From NCBI GenBank assembly GCA_947044365.1, contig OX345636.1, forward strand, positions 2,748,001 through 2,812,000: DNA of 64,000 nt, read 5' to 3'. Positions 35,701 to 50,700 of the stretch are shown one piece after another. The notes below the pieces were generated by a model that worked only from the letters and a program-made list of their open reading frames with translations, searched no databases and was not told the origin of the DNA. Positions within the stretch are counted from its first letter, which is position 1. Each line of letters opens with the position of its first letter. The translations under genes and the position numbers were made by a program. The stretch is from Petrosia ficiformis (lineage: Eukaryota; Porifera; Demospongiae; Haplosclerida; Petrosiidae).

Positions 35701-38700
35701 AAAGAAGTGAAACATTTTTGTTTGTATTTGTAGATAACACAAACATGGAAATTAATTAAAATGGTAAAGATGTGGACCAATGTATTTCAGGCATCATAAA
35801 CATCACCTGTGAATCACAGCTGATGTTTATGATCCCTGAAACAATAGTGCTACATTTTCTCTTTTTGGTAATAAGAATCACAAATGTTGGGGAAATGTGA
35901 CCTCAAATATTTCTCATTGTATTATTTGTTGGGATGTTTACTATATATTAGAGGTTGCAGTAATATACTTAAGGTATACTTATGAATCTATACGGCTGAT
36001 ACTCAGCAACATTTTGAGTGCTGCAATAGGAAAAGTGTTGTAATAATCAGGATGTTGTGTAGCACAGACTATATATTACTTAATGTATAAGTTATTAAGA
36101 ACATCAACAGAAACAGATAACAAATGTACCTATAACTGTTTCCAGGTAGTCCACAACAGACTGTTTTTCATTTTCTCTAGCTCTGCTTAATGGGGTATTA
36201 CCATCATCATCTTCACAGTCTGGATTAAAGTCATTTTCAACTATCAGCTTTTTTACTACATCCAGCCATCCATGATATGCAGCACAATGAAGAATAGTGA
36301 AGTTGTTCCTACTCTTCACTGTACGAGGATCTTCAACATGCTTTAGTAATCTAAGAGCTTCCTCTCGTCTACCATAGTTAAAAGCATCATAACACTGTGT
36401 CTCTATATTAGACAAAGAAACAAGAAGTGAAACATTTTGCTTGTGTTTATAGATAAAACACATATAGAATTTATATTGTGGATCAATTTATTACCTTAAC
36501 TACCAAACACATCCAGTGACTTCAATATTACAAAATTGATTGTAATAAGAAAACACTAGATTATAGTAAGGGAAGCGCTACTTCACTAAACCAAACATAC
36601 ATTGCTTTGCAAGAAAAGCAATTCTAGATATTAGATAGTGCAAGTCAACAAGACACTGGCAGTGATAAAGATGTGCTGAAATACCTCCAACATTTATTGT
36701 TACTAATCTCAGCAAAACTGTGTGAAATACTTGAGAAATATTCAAAGAAATGTTTGGACATTGTATGATCAATGTTTATGATCCCTAGGGCCATTTATAT
36801 GACTGGTTTTCACTGAGTTAAATCAATACATAATATAATTAAATAATAATATGTATTCATGCTATATACATGGTTAAAGAAGTCGTGTTATTCTGGAGCT
36901 CAGTGTGCATTAGAACACAAATTTGAGTTCTGTAGGCAAGCAAGAAGAAAGCTACCTGTAGTTAGTGTAGGGACTGGAACTAATAGCTGTTCAAACTGAA
37001 AGAAGTATATTCCTAAACTTCTATATATATGACAACCTTTAAAACCAATAACCTAAATAATTACTATAATATTCTGTTCTGTGTCAGGCATGAGAAAGAT
37101 GGCAGATATAATTATATACAAGGCATCAACCAGGATTGACTCATAAATATTATTAATCTATCCTGGCTGATGAGCAGCAATGTTTGAATACTGCAACTGC
37201 AAACGGGTTGTAACTATTATTTCTCTTTCATTGACATGGCTAGTCTAAATATCATGGTAAACATTATAGCCTCTGAGGATGTGGTGTGGCTAACACATTA
37301 TATACCAAGACAATAATTAAGAACATTAAAAAATAGACAACAAATGTATACCTATAAGTGTTTCCAGGTAGTCCACAACATGTTGTTTTTTATTTTTTCT
37401 TGCTTTGCTTAATGGAGTATTACCAACATCATCCTCACAGTCTGCATCAAACTGATATTCAGTTATCAATTCCTTTACTACATCAAGCCATCCATGAAAT
37501 GCAGCACAATGAAGAAGAGTGAAATTTCTTTTACTCTTTACTGTACGAGGATCTTCAACTTTCTTCAATAATCTAAGAGCTTCTTTCTGTTTACCCTTGT
37601 TAAAAGCATTATAACACTCTTTCTCTATTTCAGCTAAAGAAACAAGAAGTGAAATATTTTAGCTTGTATTTGTAGATAAAACATACATGGAATTTAAAAT
37701 CACAAAGATGTTGATCAATTTATTACCACCCTCTCCAAAGACTACACTTGCGGTGATAAAGATGTGCTGAAATCCATGCAACATTAATTTTTATACTCAA
37801 TAATCTGCACAAAGGGGCTACACGAGGTGGCGCAGAAACTTAACAAAATAATTGAGGAATTACTTTTTTTAAAATTATGATTTCCTTTGCATAACAGAGG
37901 TTACGAGACATCATAAACAGCATGCACATTTGGAGATTGTATAATCCATTTTTGTGGTTTTCCATAGTGTGGAATATAAAATTATAATTATATTGTATGT
38001 GTTGTTTACATAGTTAAGAAAGTGGTATTATTCAGGGATGTTCAGTGCGTTGGTAGCTGGTTGTAGCTTACTTAGGAGTAACTGGAACAAAAAAAAACTG
38101 AAATATGTAGCTACGTAGTTGCTCTCTGAGAAAGATCGTAGTTTGATATTGCCTAGAGAGGTATATTTTATGGTTTCACTCAAAAGGTACAGAATTCAGC
38201 CTCTTGTAACTATAAAAGTAAAATGAATTTTCAGAAAACGGCTCTATTTGTTTTCTCAAAATAGATAAAACTTCCTTAACTACGTATACAACGCATACTC
38301 GCACAAGTGGACACACAAAAAATATATATATAGATTCAACCCCGTGGAAAGCAATCATAGGGATGGCCCTACGGGCCATAAAAAACATAAACATGGAGAA
38401 AGGTATATTTATAATTCTATCCTGGCTGATGCTCAGCCACACCATGAATACTGCAACTGCACTGGTTATAAGTATTAGTTGTATCTTATTGACATGGCTT
38501 GTCCAAATATCCTGATTAACGTTAAGTTGTGGTGTGACTATCACAGACTAGATTATAATTATACAAAAACAATTATATTTATACTAAGTAAACAATGAAT
38601 GTACCTATATATGTTTCCAGGTAGTCCACAACAGACTGTTCTCCACTACTTTTAGCTTTGCTTAATGGGGTATTACCATCTTTATCCTCACAGTCTGGAT

Positions 38701-41700
38701 TAAACTGATGTTCAGTTATCAGCTCTTTTACTACATCCAGCCATCCATGATATGCAGCACAATGAAGAAGAGTGAAGTCATTTTTACTCTTCACTGTACG
38801 AGGATCTTTAACTTGCTTCAGCAATCCAAGAGCTTCCTCTCGTCTGCCATAGTTAAAAGCATCATAACATTTTGTCTCTACTTCAGCTAAAGAAACAAAA
38901 AGTGAAGCAATTTAAATTGTGGATCAATTTAATACACTATAGAGACTTCAATAGTACAATATCAATTATAATTATAACTCCAGAAATTAAAAATGCAAAC
39001 TGAAAATTAATCCAGTAATCTGTAAAATGTAATAACATAACACTAGATGACATTGTACTTCACCAAACCAAATATATATATATATATATATAGCATTACA
39101 AGAGCAATGATTCCAGTTGTCAGATAGCGCAAGTGAAGATGACATTGTTAGTGTTATTGAAATTGATTAAAGGAGAGAGACACATGTCCAGAAAAAACAT
39201 CTGGACCAGAAGGGATTTGAACGCAGGACCTATGTGATTGCTATTCAGATGCTCTATCATCTGAGCTACAGGTGCAGGTTGAGGAAGAGCATTTCATATG
39301 CAATGTCTACTACTGATGTCAGGCAAATTCAGCTATATGTGTCTCTATAATTCACTAGTAAATTATCCATAAACTGCTACACATGTTTTGTGATAACTTC
39401 TTTCAAGGTCGACTGGTGGGACCAATTCCTCTGAACTGGACACATGCATAGCAACTGTTGTAGGTAGTGATAAACAAATGCAGAAATGCCTGTGAAATAA
39501 CTTGTGTAAAGGAGTTACATGAGGTGGTGCAGAAACTAGTAAAATAATTGTATGGTGTCCTGAAGAAGTAATTCTACCCAAGAATAATTTTTCCAGCATT
39601 TATCACTCATTATTAATGTTAATAAAGGGTGTGGTACATAGAAAAGCGTGTCTCTTCACCAGCAATTATTGCAAAGGGCAGAATGTAATCATTGATTAAG
39701 CTAAGAAACCGAACAGTACAATACTACATCAGTGGAATTTAACTGTAAATATATATGTATTTTTGACAGAACTAGCTGTAGAAACGTAGAATTTTATTAT
39801 TGTGGACAAAAAAACAGTATTATCAACAGTTAGGCAATTATGCTACTCGCCAGTTCACTAATGTAACGATGTTCTCTGGCTTAGAAGATGTTGTTAGTCA
39901 TAAAAGCACTCAATATCAAAAGGTACGTGTGTATTTCAACTTATCTGTATACATTAGAAGAGATGTAAGTACATTAGTTGCAACAGAAAATGTTGGGGGC
40001 CAATTTTTTTCTGAAGCATTCCTACATAGAGAGTACTCTCATACTCTCTGACATGAAATATATAAACAGGAATAGACAACAAATGTACCTATAAATGTTT
40101 CCAGGTAGTCCACAACAGTCAGTTTTCCATTACTTCTAGCTTTGCTTAATGGGGTATTACCATCTTTATCCTCACAGTCTGGATTAAACCGATTCTCGGT
40201 TATCATCTCTTTTACTACATCCAGCCATCCATGATATGCAGCACAATGAAGAAGAGTGAAGTTGTTTTTACTCTTCACTGTACGAGGATCTTTAACCTGC
40301 TTCACTAATCTAAGAGCTTCCTGTTTTCTACCATAGTTAAAAGCATCATAACACTTCTTCTCTACTTCACCTAAAGAAACAAGTGAAACATTTTGCATTT
40401 GCAGACATGGAATTTAAAATCATGAAAACTTAGATCAATTTACTGTCTCTCTCAATCTACCAAATGTATCCACTGACGTCAAAAGTACAAAATCAATTTT
40501 AATCATAGCTCCAGAAACTAAAGTTGCAATTTGCAGAGCCGCATGAAATGTAGCATAAGACTAGATTAGAGTAAGAGAGGCTTTACTTCACTTTAATTAA
40601 TAAACCAAATTTAGTATATATTTGCAAGATGGCACTAAAGAAGTGCAGAAATCTCATCAACATTAATATCCACAACTCTATATGTAGTGGTTACATGAAG
40701 CAGTGCAGAAACTGTGATATGTTTGTGCCACATAGGCGTGTGTACTTAGTTGAGCAAGTTGAACAATTCCGCAGAGCTCAGTGTATAATAAATCATTAGA
40801 CATAATAGACACATGTCTTATAGTCTGATATGTGACTATTCTAGCTGATATCCAGTAACTGCAAAAGTGTTATAAGCATTATTTCACTGCAAAAACAAAT
40901 TGTTAAAATAAATATATTATTTGTTAGGACAGTTATTAGTTGCTCAGATCATTGTGGATGCTAACACTATTACTGTACTTTCCACTAATAAATTACTAAA
41001 CTGTTGGTAGGAAATATAAGTAGACAGTACACTAAAATTATACTGCTTCAACTAATTCACTTTACCATTTAAAGTGATTATATCTGGCAGTTCTGGCCAA
41101 TGAAAGGGACATAATTTAATTCTAGTGTACATTTTATATTTGGTGCACATAATCTCATAGTAACATTACACATATAGCCACAACATCCTGTATGACATTT
41201 AAGCTATTTTTTACATCTCCACTAAACAATAAATTGGTAGTTTTAACAATTTAGTATTTGCAGTGTTGCTCTCATTGATATATCTATTTGAAATATCCTG
41301 GTAAAATGAATAGCCTCTGAGTACATGGCACAGACTACATTATATACCAGGATAATTATATACTATGACAATTATAATTGTACTAAGTACATAAACAGAA
41401 ATAAACAACAAATGTACCTATATATGTTTCCAGGTAGTCCACAACAGACTGTTCTCCACTACTTCTAGCTTTGCTTAATGGGGTATTACCATCTTTATCT
41501 TCACAGTCTGGAATAAACTGATGTTCAGTTATCAGCTCTTCTACTACATCCAGCCACCCATGATATGCAGCACAGTGAAGAATTGTGAAATTTTTGCTAT
41601 CTTTCACTGTACGAAGATCTTTAATTTTTTTCATTGTTCTAAGAGCCTCCTCCCGTCTACCATGGTTAAAAGCCTCAAAACATTGATCAACAACTTTTGA

Positions 41701-44700
41701 CATAATATAAAGAATAAAAATAATAATAAATTAATGCAACGAGAGAATTTTATGACTAATTAATGATAAGTAATACGAGTGTTATTTTTACAAACTAAAA
41801 TAGCTCAGTAACAAGTAAAAACCTGAAAGCTATTAGCTGTTCTAATGATGAACTTACATTGTCTCGAAATGGCTCTACTTGAGAAAAACGTTTCAAGCTA
41901 AATTCACTGAAGGACTGTTCAATAGAAAAATGTGAGTATACTGCCTATTGTTGCTAACAATTATGCTTGAAAACTAATGGGAAATCATAAATTGATGCTA
42001 AAAGTTTCCTCTCTAAAGCATTCAAAACACTAGTTTATTCACACACGCAGTTAAGTGATCTTTTTAGTGAAGGAAACTAACTGTAAGAGTAATATCATTC
42101 ACAGTTGCAGTTAGGTTATGTGAAATAATGTGAGAGTTGCTAAGTTCTATTTGTGCATTGTTATGATGTGCATATATCTCTTTGTACCTTTTTTGTCTTC
42201 TTTACAAGTTGCTGTACATAAATGAAACAAACAAAAGGTAATAATATAGAATCAACAAGCTGAATACACAGATATAATGAAGAATGCAGGTACATATACA
42301 AAAAGTATAGTGTAAGTAACTATGAGGAATGCTCACACACTTTTGTTCATTAATAAAATTAATTATTCAGCCATGAGAAATCATAAAATTATAATTACTT
42401 ATAGAGTCAGTGAGTCAGTGTGCTATAACCAAATATTGAGAGTATACACTCACATTCACTAGCACAGGAAAAACATAATTATAACTATGCATGATACAGT
42501 TTAAACAACAAATCCATTTTTTAGAGTATGCAGATTACGCAAAACATGTATATCTATAATGAGGTTCATAGGCCATACATTTTCAATGGGGGGCACATAG
42601 GTTTATACTTTGTATATAAATCTGTACAAGAATTATATCTAAAAATAAATGTGGAGCCCATGCGCATGCTCAGAAGGTGTGACTTTCATAATGGAAGATG
42701 AAATCTAACAGTTATCAAACTCAGAAGTTTTGAAAAGGCAGACCTTCGGACACTTTCGGTGATATATTTCAAAACTTCCTCATTGGCAGGTTTATATAAT
42801 GCATATAGACCTATAAATCATGACACAATTCTGCAGAATCTGAAGATTGCATAGTGCAAACTGAGGATTCAGAGAATGTATGCCAATATACAGATTGCTA
42901 ATTGTATAACCACAAGTATTACAACAAACACAAATCCTTCAATCATTGAAATTACACTCATTAAATGTTTATGGAGATGGTGATTTTCAGTATATAGAGG
43001 TGGATGATACCGAGACTTTCTGCACAAGTACAAGTACTAAGTATTTTAGCAAAACACTCAAGTAATATTCGATACCAACATGAACTTATTAACTGTTCAT
43101 TGGAATTTACTATGTAATGATACATGGTCAACCAACTGCACATGGTCAGAGGAACATTTAACACTTGTAAATATTGCAGAATCTCCTAGTATTGAGTATA
43201 CTAGATAGTATTGCCCTCCTCTACGTCTCAGGTAATTGCTAGGAGCAAGTAATAAACTAGAATTAAAGGAGAAAGCACTATTGAATGGAAACAATGGATC
43301 AACTGGCATAAGCAGCTCCTTATTAATGTTCATATTAGCACACACTCCTGATGCACGTATGTATGTATGGACTAGGCTGTTTTGGATTTAGTAACTAAAA
43401 CTAAAAGTATTATATATAGTACATCATTTTTCTTAGAGTTCTTGAACCAAAACTAAAACGAAAATGTTTAGTGACAGGTGAGCTATAATTAGAACAAATT
43501 TAAATATTAAAATAATTATTTCAAGTACAAGAACTAACCAAAACTAAAACTAAAATTACTTAATAAGGTTTACTTCCCAGAATAACTTGTTACCTACATA
43601 TGTATTTTACCTACTTATGCATACATGGAACTAGAAGTCATTATTAGCTAAGCAAGTGCAAAACACAAAGGGCAGCTTCCTTTCAGTTGCTAGAGTTGCC
43701 GCATCACCAGGACATCATCTGCTGTGAAGTATAAAGCTTTAGCCTTTTAGTGAAGGCAAAAGTAACAAGAACTAAACCTATAATAAGTATGGAACATTAC
43801 TTTTACTTCTAGGTCTTCATCAAGAACTAAACTATAACAGATAATTATGTGAGAGTAGAACTAGCGATAACTAAAACTAAAAGTATTTTAAGAACTATGA
43901 AATCTAAAAGTATTTTGTGTACCAAAACAACACCAGTATAAACCATACTAATACATGAAATTGTTCCACAAATCTATAGATTGTGTCATGCTAAATAATG
44001 TCCAAGTAATCTGCAGATTGGAAATGTGGAATCTAATCTACAGACTATTAAGACAATTCTATACTATATAAATGAACAGAAATACACAACAAATGTACCT
44101 ATAACTTTTTTCAGGTAGTCCACAACATGATGTTTACTATTACTTGTTGCTTTGCTTAGTGGAGTATTACCATCATCATCCTCACACTCCGCATCAAACT
44201 GATACTCAACTATCAGCTCTTTTACTAAATCGAGCCATCCATGATATGCAGCACAATGAAGAATAGTGAAGTTGTTTTCACTCTTCACTGTACGAGGATC
44301 TTTAACTTGTTTCAGTAATCTAAGAGCCTCTTCCATTCTACCATGGTTAAAAGCATCATAACACTTCGTCTCCACTTTAGCTAAAGAAACAAAAATTGAA
44401 ACATTTTTGTTTGTATTGGTAGACAAAACACAAATGGAATTTAGATTCATGAAGATGAAGATATATTTACTACTTTCCTCTATGTAGCAACATCACTAGT
44501 GACTTCTAGAATACAAAATTGATTGCAAATATATGTCTGATGCTAAATAGAATTTGGACAAGGGAGATTCTACTACTCTTTAATAAACCAAATCTACTGT
44601 GCATTGGAAGAATAATGACTCAACATGTCAGATAGTGCGAGTCAAGATGACACTGGCAGTGATATAGAAGTGCAGAAATGATGGCCATGTTTGTACATTA

Positions 44701-47700
44701 ATTTTCACACAAAGGGTACACGAGGCAGTACTGTCAAATACTTGAGAAATATTTGAAGAAAATTAATTAAGGTTATGACTTTCATTGTAAAAGAGAGGTT
44801 ATGAGACATTTCATATACTATGCCTGTTTGGGCAATGAATACAATATTTATGTATAATATTTTAATAATTCTATAAAAATGCCAAATTTTGTGAAAATTT
44901 TACAATGTAGGAATATCCCTGCATGGTACAAGCTGTTGCTCTTTAAAATTAATTAATACAGATTGCAATAGTGCTATGCATGCAACAATAATTACAATAA
45001 TTAATAGTTTTAATAATTTTATTATAATTATATACATATTTATGGTAATGTCCAACAACATCTGTATTTTTTTGAGTTCTGCTGCAAAAGGGTCACAAGT
45101 ATTATTTCATGTCTCAATGTCCAAATATCATTATAACATCTGGGGATGCAGTGTGGTTAACACAGACTACATTATAACAATTATTATGGCTATATACTAA
45201 TTAGATAAACAGACATAAATAGCAAATATACGTACCTATAGCTGTTTCCAGGTACTCCACAACAGACTTTTTTCCATTACTCATAGCTTTGCTTAATGGG
45301 GTATTACCATCATCATCCTTACAGCCTGGATTAAACTGATGTTCTACTATCAGCTCTTTTACTACATCCAGCCATCCATGGTATGCAGCACAATGAAGAA
45401 TAGTGAAGTTGCTGCTATCTATCACAGTATGAAGATCTTTAATTTTCTTCTGTAATCTAAGAGCTTCCTCCCGTCTACCATAGTTGAAAGCCTCGAAACA
45501 TTGATCAACAACTTTTGACATAATAGTTAAAAGAATAAAAATACAGTAAATGAAACATGTTTGCTTTCATTTTAAAGTAAAACAAACACGGAATTAAAAC
45601 ATTTTAATGTAACGAGTGAATTTTATGACTGATAATATTATTATTAATTAACTGTTAGAGTGCTGATGTCCCATACATGTGACATTTCACCCCTACGTGG
45701 TTCGGAGTGTGTTACTAGCATTATGAAGCACTGCAAATGCTTGTAATTGGTGTCGGGCACAAGCCCATGAAAATAGCTAAAAACGTTGATGGTTTGTTGG
45801 CCGCCCTTTGGCCTAGATAACAAGTACGGGGGGAATTTTCAAGAGGATGTCCCCTGGTTAATGGGACCGCCCACGCAAATTGTGGTTTCATTGACCCTGC
45901 CCACGCACTCTGGTGGGTACCTGAGGCAATTTCCTTGCTGTAAAACCTGAAATCGTGGGTGTAGCGGGTGCCAACATGCAGTGGGGCCATTTTGTTTGAC
46001 CCAGTGCCAGTCAAAACATCTAGAACACTGCATTTGATTTAATCCTACGAAGCGCTTGGGGACTTTCAAGTCCCGCTAAGCAATTAGGTAAATGTAGTCC
46101 TCCATGCCGGAAAAGGAGCCAAGTTTGGGATAGAGAAAGTGAACGGTGGTGAAAATATATATAATAGAATCGCCAGTGTTGGAAATGGGAAGAATTTTGA
46201 AAAACAAGCTCAGCCATCTAAGGGTTAATAAAAATATAAATAGTAATATCACTGCAATATGCTCATTCTCCAGTAACTGTTACTAGGGCTGCTCAAATAG
46301 ACATCAGAAAATATAAAAGCAACCAATAAATAATAGCTGCTGTTTGGGTATTTCTGTGATCTTCCAATGGAACTCAGCCATATTTGACTCTACTTAAACT
46401 TTTCAAGCTGCCATCACTAAAGGATTGTTTAATAGAACAGACATGTGTATATGGTCTATTTTAAAAATATAGTTTACAATTGATGCAGAAAAATGTAATT
46501 TGACCCTGCCACTTTTCTGCCACAAAATGCAAGTTCATCCTCCCATGCAATTAAGTGCTTTTTTAAATGAAGCATATTACATGTGTATCTCTGATGGTAG
46601 AATGGCATTGCCAGTTGCAGTTAGGTTATGAGAAATAATGTTGGTGTTGTGAGTGATGCTAAGTTCTATTTGTGCATTGATTATGAATATGTATGTATCT
46701 CTTCATTACCTTTTTTATCTTCTATACCAGTTGCTGTACATAAATGAAATAAACAATAGATAATTGTAGGATCAACAAACTGAATACACAGATATAATGA
46801 ACAATGCAGGTACATATTCAAAAAGTATGTATAGTATAAGTTGTATATGCTCACTATGAGGAATGCACACGCACTTTCTGCCATTATTAAATCATTGAAC
46901 ATTGAATTCAATAGCAAAATTATATTCATAATTAATTATACTTTTATGGAGCAGCTAATCCAGTGTGTTATAAGTAAATATTGAGAATATAATTATACTC
47001 ACATTCACTAACAAAAAGGAACAAAGAAGGAAAAACATATAATTATGCATGATTCTGTTTTAATAGATGAAATTGCTTAACAACGAATCTATTTTTAGAC
47101 CATGAGGGTTGTGCAAAACAGCTAAATACTCAATTATTAGTTGATACCAACATGAATTTACTAATCAATGCAATGTGTATACTAGATAGCATTGCTCTCT
47201 TCTAATGCTCAGGCAATTGCTAGTTAAGGGAGAAAGGATTATTGAATGGAAAAATGGGTCAACTGGCATAAATGGCCCTCAATATTCATAATAGAACACA
47301 ACCTAACACATGTATTATGACTGGACCATACTAATGAAATTGTGTGTAAATAATGTACAGGTAATCTACAGTTTGGGAATTTTGAATTCCATTAACAGAC
47401 TATAATATGCACCAAGACAATCATGTACTATGTACATAAACAGAAATATACAACAAATGTACCTATAACTGATTCCAGGTAATCCACAACAGTTTGTTTC
47501 CCATTACTTTTAGCTTTGCTTAATGGGGTATTACCATCATCATCCTCACAGTCTGCATCAAACTGATGTTCAATTATCAGCTCTTTAACTCCTTCCAGCC
47601 ATCCATGAAATGCAGCACAATGAAGAATAGTGAAGTTGTCATTATTCTTCACTGTACGAGGATTTTTAACTTGTTTTAGTAATCTAAAAGCTTCCTCTCG

Positions 47701-50700
47701 TCTATCGTAGTTAAAAGCATCATAGCACTTCTTGTCTAATTGAGCTAAAGACAGAAAAATTAAAACACTTTTGCTTGCAATTGAAGATAAAAATAGACAT
47801 GGAATTTAAAGTATGGAACAATTTATTAACTCCCTCTACCAAACATACCTAGTGACTTTAATAGTATGTAGAATGCAATTATAGCTCAACAAACTAAATG
47901 TTTATGCAATTTGCACAACTGAATTACAGAAATCAGTAAAATGCAATAACATACTGTTGCTAAAAAGTTATGAGTATTTATTTGTGCCTCATTGACATGG
48001 CTAATCCAAATACTATTATAGCGTCTGAGGATGTAGTGTGCACATGGTTAACAAAGACAACACAATATATCAAATCAACTATTATACTAATTACATAAAC
48101 AGAAATATACCTATAGATGTTTCCAGGTAGTCCACAACAGTTAGTTTTCCATTACTTGTAGCTTTGCTTAATGGGGTATTACCATTTTCATCCTTGCAGT
48201 TTGGATTAAACTGATGCTCAATTATCAGCTCTTTTACTACATCCAGCCATCCATGGTATGCAGCACAATGTAGAAGAGTGAAATTGCTTTTACTCTTCAC
48301 TGCATGAGGATCTTTAACTAGCTTCAATAATCTAAGAGCTTCTTCCCGTCTACCATAGTTAAAAGCATCATAACAGTCCTTCTCTATGTCAGCTAAAGAT
48401 AAGGAAGAATGATAACATTTTAGTTGCATTTGTAGATACGTAAACAAACATGAAATTTAAAGATGCAGATGAATTTATTACTGTTCTACCCATCAAAATT
48501 CAATATGTCTAGTGACTTCCAGAGTACAAAACCAATTTTAATTATATCTCCAGAAACAAAAGGTTTATACAATTTGCACAACTGAAATATAGAATAACAC
48601 TGGAGTGAGGGAAGCTACTTCAATTTAATAAACCGAATCAAATTTCTATTGTAAAGAACAGCAATTCCAGATATCAATAGTGCAAGTCTAGTTGACAATA
48701 TAAATAATAAAGTAGTAAAAAAATTCCATCAACATTTATAGTTAATTAGTAATCTGTGCAAATGATGTGGCGCAGGAAGTATATGAAATACTTGAAGTAA
48801 TCAATCTTATGACTTCCATTTTATAACAGACGTTGTGAGACTTAGTGAAATATATGCAGGTTTGGGCAATCAATAATATGATAACTAATTTATATAATAA
48901 AATTTAATTGTTATAAATAATTCAATGAGCATCACAAAAAGCTGTTGACCTTTAAAATTTACTTAACTACTTACTACAGATGACCTCATTGCAGTAGTGT
49001 TACCTATCTACATATACATGTATGTATGGGAAACAAGGATAATTATAATAAGTTATATACATATCTATTATCCTGGCTAATGTCCAACAACATTTGTATT
49101 TTTTATTACTACTACAAAATGGTCATGAGGATTATTTGCATCTGATTGACATGCTGATCCCCCCTCTCATAAACGTTATAGCCTCTGAATGATAGACAGC
49201 AGAATAAGTGACATGTGTTGAGAATGGTGACTACAGTAATGGTGTTGCTAATCACATTATTGAGAGATACTACTATTATAATTATAAATTGTATGATATA
49301 AGTACACAATATGTAAATTTGAACTTGGTATTAAAAATGTGAATTGTGACCATTTAGCTCTCCATAAAATACAAAGTATTTAATTTTAATTTCAATTTTG
49401 AAGTTGGCAATTCAATTCTAAAAGTAACCTTCACACTTTATAACCTATATTATAAAAGAAATCACAGCATCAATGTTGATTTATTGTTCTCCTACTCAGG
49501 AGGATATTACTAATGTTACATGCAATCTCCTGTCTAAATAACCCATTACATTTTACAATGATATAGATGCATATAGAAATATATACTTACATGATGTACC
49601 AGTTAGATACTCAACAACTTCCTGCTTTCCGAAAATACGAGCTCTGTCAACTGAAGTCTCACCATCATTATCTTTCTGTAATGGGTCACACTTCTGATCC
49701 TCTATAAGGTATTGTAAAACATCCAGATGTCCACTACTGCTGGCTACATGTAGTGGCGTTAAACCTCTCGAATCAACTTGGTTCGGGTCACAGTTGTACT
49801 CGGTTATGAGTAATTTTACTGTGTCAAGCCATCCCCAATGAGCAGCACAATGAAGAAGAGTGAAGCTGTATTCACCCTTCACAGTATGAGGTTGTTTAAC
49901 TTGCTTCAGTAAAGTAAGGCCTTCCTCCTGCCTATCATGGTTAAAAGCACTGTAACATCTGTCTTCTATTTCTGTCATAATGTATAAAAAATAATAATAC
50001 TTGTGGTTATACCAATAAAGTGAACAACTGTACGACAAGTAGTTTGGTGTTTTTTTAAGAAAGCAAATAAAGCATGAGAATAGACATTTCTAATGGGAGG
50101 ATGTCACTTTCATCACGAAGCCAGGTAATGAATTGCTTCCCATGTATATGTTGATGTAGTCCAATGGTTGTAACTAAATATATGTATGCACAGGGGTGTG
50201 GAAATAGTAACTCAATTGTTGGACATTTTGGCCTTGCTCCCCATATACTTTGTATAACAGCTCAGTTTCAATTTACCAGACATTCACTAGATTTATCGGA
50301 CAATGTCCTGCATGACTGACTGTTTCCATACCACTATATATTTATCTCTTCATTACCTTTGCTTGTGGTTGTTTCATCTTCTATGGGTGATGGAGGTGAG
50401 TTGGGTACTATACATAAATGAAAATAAGATCCTCATTCACAAAGATAATTATAAAATTAACAAACTCAATACTCAGATGTAACCAACAATACAGATATAT
50501 ATCTCTATTGTTAGTTACATCTGAGTATTGAGTATATACGTACAGTAATACAAACACTTATTATTTTTCAAATGTATATGGCTTATTTTTTAATTATATA
50601 AATTACTAAACGATTTTAAAACTCCACAAATGTAATAATTTTGAACACATTAGAATTATGCAGATAACATAAATTATGGAGTGTATATACTGGTTCTGCA

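Noticed and set aside
39202..39277. A working tRNA-Ala gene
   Set aside because: The anticodon stem has a mismatch and the T-arm does not pair; better explained as a SINE head.
39800..40051. Possible plus-strand frame of 83 residues next to an ANK exon
   Set aside because: It runs antisense into the flank of exon 40089-40370 and shows no family pattern.
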